DNA of 64,000 bases from Scolanthus callimorphus (Eukaryota > Cnidaria > Anthozoa > Actiniaria > Edwardsiidae). Below the pieces are notes generated by a model. The model did no database searches, was not told the origin of the DNA, and saw only the letters and a program-made list of their open reading frames with translations. How positions within the stretch are numbered: the first letter of the stretch is position 1; the number at the start of each line of letters is the position of its first letter. The stretch lies in contig CM066912.1 in assembly GCA_033964015.1 (NCBI GenBank), positions 29,164,532-29,228,531 of the forward strand, in the 5' to 3' direction. Both the position numbers and the translations under genes were made by a program. Below, one piece after another: positions 60,401 to 64,000 of the stretch.

Positions 60401-63400
60401 TCCGACAAGGGAACCAAAGCCAACGCCTCGACGCCAAGTAACGGCCGCGAAGATATCCCAACCAGCAAAGCAAACTAGCCCGAGAAGGCAACCACCTCCC
60501 TCGTTAAGTCCCTCGAAACAAGCAGCGAACAAAGAGAAACCTAGCGCGCCTGTTAACAAAGGTGAAACTCGGCAAATATCGAGACCACCAAGCGGAATAC
60601 GGTTACAGAAACCGGCGATGGAACAGGACAATGCGAAGGTACCAAACAGACCAGCTCGACAGAGGTCCTTGTCTGTAGGGTCCATGGTGGCTACGAGGGC
60701 CGCAAGGATAAGGGGCCTCATGGACAACGATATAAGGCCAACAAATAATGGACGTAAAGGCAGCGAGGGCTCAGATAAGGGGTCCGACGAGGGTAAGTCG
60801 AGAACACAAGGTTGGTATTTATTTTTACTCTTTGGCAACTGCTACTGCTTTGTTAGCCAATCAGAGCAATGCTTCTCATCTAGGCCACCCAATCAGATCA
60901 CGGCTTTTAAATAGCTTTCAAAATGGTTGACGATTGGGAACGATGAGTTTTTACTCACAGTCTTTCGGCCTCTCAAGTTCCTGAGCAGTTGAAGTCTGCA
61001 TTACATATTTGGCGTGAGAAGTTTCAACGAAAAGCTCGAGGTTTTAGCCGCTCGCACTTGGACACAACAAAGATGGGCCGCAAAAGTAAACTACACTCTA
61101 ATGGAAAATGTCCTTTCGTTGACAAAAGTAAACTACACTAGGTTTTTGGGTTAGGATTTAGGTTTAGGGTTAGGTTAGGGTTTAGGTTAGGTTAGGTTTT
61201 GGTTAGGGTTTAGGTTAGGAAATTTCCTTTGATACATTACAATTTGGCCATGACATGGTAGGAGAGTGAGATGCATTTCTCTGTAACACCATTGCAAATA
61301 CTTAAAGAAATGCTTAAATGTACTACCCTAATTTAGCTTACGCTAAAGTCTAGCGGGCTGGCAGCGATCAAATGACACCTAGAGAACTTTTGCCATCCTT
61401 GTCATTTGTACTCGCTTTCTGAATCGCTAACATCTAACAATTTTTACCGGTGAGTTTCAAATAACAAAGTTGTTGAAGTAACAAAAATAAATTCACAGGT
61501 AGCCCAACAGACAAAAGACGTGTCCTACCGCTTCCACCAGACTTCGAAAAACCGTTCACGCCAACGAAGGAGAGCACGAAGATCGATCAGAAAACTGGCG
61601 AACCGCCTGTAGATACGACAGCGAAGGAGCGAGACATAGAGGAAAAGCGGAACGGGGAGCTACCCAAGGAGGACAGCAATAAAGTGGCGGAGAACCTGGG
61701 CTTCGTTTTGGTTGATTACAATGATATGCCATATGGAACACGTAAGGTGTACAATTTTTTTTAGTGGTTTTATTGTTCGTTCGTTTGTCTGTATGCTTGT
61801 GTAGTTTTATTTGTGTTTGTGCGGCCGTCTGTCTTTGCTTGTTTTTGTATGTTATGTATTTATTTGCTTGTGTGCTGTTTTGTTTGTTTGCTTGTCTGTT
61901 TGTATTTGTGTACTTTTTTGTCGTTTTGTTTGATTGATTTTTGCTCGCTTTTCTGTTTCTTTGTGCGTATGCATGTGTCGGTGCTTGAGAGCGGATTGTA
62001 AAAAATTGGGCTCTTTGTTTGTTGCTTATTTGTTTGTTTGCGTGCATGTGTGGTTGCTTGAGAGCGGCTTCGGACTTCTTTTTTCCTTTCGTTTGTTTCG
62101 TGTTTGTCAGTAAGTTTGTTTGTTTGTTTGTTGCTTGCTTGTTTGTTGCGTGCATATGTGGCTGTTTGAGCATGTTGCAACTAAAGTGATGGAGTACCCG
62201 GGCGTCGGAGATGGAGAACCCGGGCGTCGTCTTTTTTCTTTCGTTTGTTTGTTTGCTTGTTTGTTTGATTGTGGCTTACTTTTTTGCGTGCATGTGTGGT
62301 TGCTTAAGAGCGGATTATATGGTGGAGAATCCGGGCTTCGGACTTTCTGATTTCTTACCTTTGTCTGTTTGCTTGTTTGTTTCTTGTGTTTGTGAACATG
62401 CTCAAAATCGGTTGTCCAATTAAATAGTTCTTGTTGAAGTCCCTTTTCTTGTCTGCAGTAGCGGAACTTATGTCACATTTTTTGTTCCTGTTTCTAGCTC
62501 CACCCAAGCCGCCTCGTACGTTTTCCCACAAGGGAGAGCCCCCCGTCTCACCAGCCGAAGAAGCTCGTGAAGAGGACGTGGTTAGCGGTTCAAGCGAGGA
62601 AGACACGCTAGACTGGGCTAACAGCTCTCAGCTTAAGCGCTCAGGCGCAAGGAGATACAGGGTAACATTATAAACTGTGTTACCTTTACTCTCCGTATTT
62701 GGGAACGTTGCGTGACACTGTCACGCGATGACATGACCATCATGAAATCGTTTTCAGCCGCATTCAGGCTTCTGTCAATTGAACTCCGATCTTCTCTCAA
62801 TATTGGTCAAACAGTTTCCTTAGACGGCCCGTAGAGATGATATAGCTGTTTGCGTTTCAGCATTTCCTCGTTGTTCGGGGAGAGGCAGAAAAGGAAGCGT
62901 GCTCTCAAAATACTGCGATTTGATTGGTGGAGACTAGTGTTTTGGCACGTACTAATGCAAATTGTCATAGCAACGACTCGTTCGATCAATAGAAACGTAG
63001 TGTTTGTGCCTCTGGGACGCATCTTTCCCGTGTAAAAATAACAAAAATAGTTTGTCTCCACGCTTGAACGCAAATAGCAGTATCAAAAATTATCATGTCA
63101 TTGTTGTATGGAAGGCGGGTTTTGGATCCCGTATTTACACGCTTAATATACAGTAATTATGTATCTCAATAATAAATGCAAGCACATTCTCCTTCTTCTC
63201 ACTAAAGGGCAAAGGTAAATCTGACGCACCCGAGGAGAGAATCAAGCAAGCCGAACAGGCTAAGATCAGAGCTGCCATGAAACAACGCGAATCAAAGCGA
63301 TTACGACAAGCTCAGCAAATACAAAGGGAGCTACAGGAGCTAGAGGTCAAACAGGCTGCGGTCGAGAAAGATGGAATTCAAGTGGAAAAAGCTATGCGAT

Positions 63401-63720
63401 CTGAAAAATGTAAGTCGTAACAAAAACGTGGATTATATGACCTATAGTAGGCGTACATTCTATGTATTAGACGTTCCTCTTACTTGCTTTTAATTTGTTT
63501 GCGTTTTCATTGAAGGCTAGTATTGCTCAAACAGAGTGCTTCAGTTGTATTTTATCCAACATCATTTTCTTGGCTTGCTTGTGAGGCCGAACTTTTAAGC
63601 GCATTTTCTGCCACTTTTTGTAGTGACGAAGCCAGAAGAGCAAAAGCTAATGATGCAATGGTTCAAGGTAATCAACAGGAAGAACGCCTTGGTTCGATAT
63701 GAGTCGGAACTTGTCATACA
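45421..63720 (+). CDS. MICAL: MICAL F-actin monooxygenase, 20 coding exons, 3' end beyond window
   Basis: NADPH-dependent flavoprotein that oxidises actin methionines (Met44/Met47) and disassembles F-actin. Exons: 45421-45904, 47148-47249, 47884-48239, 48411-48668, 49819-50164, 51147-51285, 52093-52141, 53017-53259, 53816-53881, 55188-55385, 55728-55998, 56523-57010, 57628-57741, 58280-58563, 59156-59260, 60213-60792, 61499-61741, 62498-62661, 63208-63409, 63624-63720. All phases agree except exon 58280-58563, which is one base short (see findings). About 1,596 residues are in the window. Domain order: FAD monooxygenase, CH, LIM, low-complexity linker, bMERB. The acceptor at 45386-45387 implies an upstream non-coding exon; ATG 45421 is the first in-frame ATG. 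Closer by eye to vertebrate MICAL2/3 than MICAL1. Confidence 0.94.
47591..47758. repeat. GGGGTATGGATA-type MITE, copy in MICAL intron
   Basis: CGATTCTAGAGAAATCCATA at the left is an imperfect inverse of TATGGATAATTTCTGGAATC at the right. Same family as 28966-29169 and 33126-33290. Confidence 0.6.
48993..49275. mobile_element. GGCGGATCYAGG-type MITE in MICAL intron
   Basis: The ends CAGTGACGGATTCAGGGG and CCTAGATCCGCCTCTG are inverted. No exact target duplication. Related to 42687-42833. Confidence 0.55.
49333..49454. repeat. Palindrome with 30-bp arms CACAGGGAATTTCTGCAG
   Basis: An exact 30-bp arm starting CACAGGGAATTTCTGCAG is inverted 60 nt later. A partial second copy is at 57043-57141, just past the donor of the exon ending at 57010. 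Confidence 0.75.
51482..51744. repeat. GTCGCG-rich repeat, copy 1
   Basis: Aligns by eye with 57252-57563: TGTCGCGGC.ATTT.TCTCGCGCGAGTT, GATTTCTGTGC and GTTTCGAACATGTTTGAAA are shared. The second copy starts with AAGGCCGGTTTACACTTG, a word also at 52039. A MITE family in MICAL introns. Confidence 0.65.
51756..51925. mobile_element. hAT-like MITE with TTAGT 5-bp duplication
   Basis: CAGGGGCGTAGCCAGG and CCTGGCTACGCCGCTG are inverted ends flanked by TTAGT on both sides (51751-51755, 51926-51930). Confidence 0.75.
51937..52018. repeat. AGCCTGCTAGCCGGCT element, short copy
   Basis: TAGCCTGCTAGCGG at the left; ACCCACTGGATAGCCGG and CTAGCAGGCT at the right. Same family as 54643-54812 and 56008-56183. 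Confidence 0.55.
54468..54632. mobile_element. Hairpin element with 9-bp target duplication in MICAL intron
   Basis: ~80-nt arms starting GGTCATGGCTAAAAGGGAT are inverted with few mismatches. TAGATACTA flanks both sides (54459-54467, 54633-54641). Architecture like 41284-41392 but a different sequence. Confidence 0.75.
54643..54812. repeat. AGCCTGCTAGCCGGCT element, left end lost
   Basis: An inverted core (GGGATTCCTGTGTCGCGG... and CAACACAGGAATCCC) with right end AGAGAGCCGGCTAGCAGGCT. The left terminal repeat is missing, next to the hairpin element at 54468-54632. Confidence 0.55.
55728..55998 (+). other. MICAL: MICAL exon 11: LIM zinc-binding domain
   Basis: Two zinc fingers in one exon: CFFC...H..CFKC, then CEVC..., with HFYC.PH closing. 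The exon ends ...KKSRE with a split glycine or glutamate codon, at a donor (GTAATG) that is also a transposon target duplication. Confidence 0.92.
56008..56183. mobile_element. TAGCCTGC element inserted at the LIM-exon splice donor
   Basis: TIRs TAGCCTGCGAGCCGGCT / CCGGCCAGCAGGCTA are flanked by GTAATGATT at 55999-56007 and 56184-56192. The left copy of this 9-bp duplication is the splice donor of MICAL exon 11. A 9-bp duplication fits Mutator-like elements. Confidence 0.8.
57043..57141. repeat. Partial CACAGGGAATTTC palindrome
   Basis: Shares CACATGGATAGCCATGGGAA and GGGTTTCTGCAGAAATTCCC with 49333-49454. It begins 32 nt after the exon 12 donor. Confidence 0.65.
57252..57563. repeat. GTCGCG-rich repeat, copy 2
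   Basis: Starts AAGGCCGGTTTACACTTG and ends ATTGCAGTGGAAACGGGCTT. Homologous to 51482-51744. Confidence 0.65.
58564..58930 (+). repeat. (GTTT)n tetranucleotide satellite
   Basis: About 360 bp of GTTT with GCTT variants starts at the donor of exon 58280-58563. Long spurious open frames of KQTN or VCLF arise from it on both strands. Confidence 0.95.
59907..60114. repeat. ~208-bp foldback in MICAL intron
   Basis: Arms AAGAAATAAAACATTTTTTC and GAAAAAATGTTTTATTTCTT, continuing through CTTCATAGAGTTTTGAAAAC, are inverted with few mismatches. The right arm ends ~100 nt before exon 60213-60792. Confidence 0.8.
60291..60416 (+). repeat. MICAL: 21-bp coding minisatellite (KSPTRDI x5 plus KSPTREP)
   Basis: Six in-frame 21-nt units with few silent differences (AAGTCNCCGACAAGRGAYATC). 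Each unit encodes an S-P-x-R full CDK-type phosphorylation consensus. Confidence 0.9.
61141..61222 (+). repeat. Interstitial telomere-like TTAGGG/TTAGG/TTTAGG repeats
   Basis: About 80 bp of TTAGG, TTAGGG and TTTAGG words in an MICAL intron. Confidence 0.8.
61755..62420 (+). repeat. Degenerate tandem repeats (GTTT-rich with GAGAGCGG units) in MICAL intron
   Basis: TTTGTTTG-rich sequence interspersed with units TGCATGTGTGGTTGCTTGAG then AGCGG. Some units contain GGAGAAYCCGGGC.TCG, resembling the end of exon 61499-61741 (GGAGAACCTGGGCTTCG). Confidence 0.7.
63208..63720 (+). other. MICAL: MICAL exons 19-20: start of bMERB (DUF3585) coiled-coil
   Basis: [40 protein letters not shown], then [20 protein letters not shown], a clear Rab-binding bMERB domain. 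The domain continues past 63720, where the window ends in an intron. Confidence 0.88.
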
Positions 63721-64000
63721 GTAAGTAAAACCTGTTAGGCCGATTCCAAACCTGTTCACCATGCACATTCAACACGCTAAATTTCCCATAGCTCAATTCT
63801 TACGCGCGCGTTGATTGGTTAAAAACGAGTGAGATTTAACGTGGAATTCAATGGCTGAAAGCTGAATTCGACAAAATCACAGGTTACCCGCGCGCAAGGA
63901 AAATCGAAAGCTCGAATTATTTCACTAAAATAATATTAAATCTTTGCTATATGGGATTCAAGGAAAATTCATGACTCGACTCGTAGCTTCCAGTCTGGAT

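Larger units (their letters stand above)
56523..62661 (+). other. MICAL: MICAL exons 12-18: disordered Lys/Pro/Ser-rich linker
   Basis: Charged, low-complexity sequence without a fold. Exons 57628-57741 and 59156-59260 are paralogous (both contain DKRKQFK.ASSAD..KRP.T..EEK.KK), so an exon has been duplicated. Exon 60213-60792 carries five KSPTRDI heptads and one KSPTREP. PPPKPPR (62498 on) is an SH3-ligand-like motif. Confidence 0.8.

Noticed and set aside
60209..60838. 209-codon minus-strand frame with LVGDLIS repeats
   Set aside because: Antisense shadow of the KSPTRDI repeats in MICAL exon 16.

Overview
This is nuclear DNA from an animal. Genes are intron-rich with GT-AG introns, and there is no bacterial operon structure. 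The proteins read like early-branching metazoan orthologues, and the introns are full of small inverted-repeat transposons, a Penelope-like element and a non-LTR retrotransposon. A cnidarian, probably an anthozoan such as a coral or anemone, fits best, but the species cannot be fixed from the sequence alone. All gene models were built by hand: translated exons were joined at GT-AG sites with phase checked at each junction.

Layout. (1) 1-18034: the last 23 coding exons (about 862 residues) of COPA, the alpha subunit of the COPI coat, on +. Its 5' end lies off the window. (2) 18035-27116: a gene-poor tract dominated by a 6.7 kb element with long terminal inverted repeats (19082-25793, 'element A') that holds further inverted-repeat elements, a tandem array rich in TGACGTCA sites and many small repeats. 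(3) 27117-30811 (-): a complete six-exon TOLLIP gene (278 aa, C2 plus CUE domains). (4) 32016-38328 (+): a complete ten-exon GDP-L-fucose synthase gene (GFUS, 324 aa once one missing base is allowed for), head-to-head with TOLLIP. (5) 38373-45387: repeats again. A dead non-LTR retrotransposon is split by a 3.3 kb long-TIR element (40528-43820, 'element B'), which itself carries several nested elements. (6) 45421-63720 (+): 20 coding exons of a MICAL flavoprotein monooxygenase (FAD monooxygenase, CH, LIM, a long low-complexity linker, start of bMERB); its 3' end lies off the window.

The four genes are housekeeping or signalling genes with no evident shared pathway: COPI vesicle transport, endosomal/innate-immune adaptor, nucleotide-sugar synthesis and F-actin oxidation. 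They look like ordinary neighbours. The unusual content is in the DNA between and inside them: elements A and B, which appear to share an architecture (TAGTC ends, 3-bp target duplications, an internal ACCACAGGGTACCCG box about 155 bp from the end); a 396-bp foldback carrying a tRNA-like core between perfect 16-bp duplications; a 75-bp tandem duplication that copies the end of a COPA exon with its splice donor; a small element inserted exactly at a MICAL splice donor, where the target duplication preserves the donor; and two conserved exons, in GFUS and MICAL, each one C short of an open frame.
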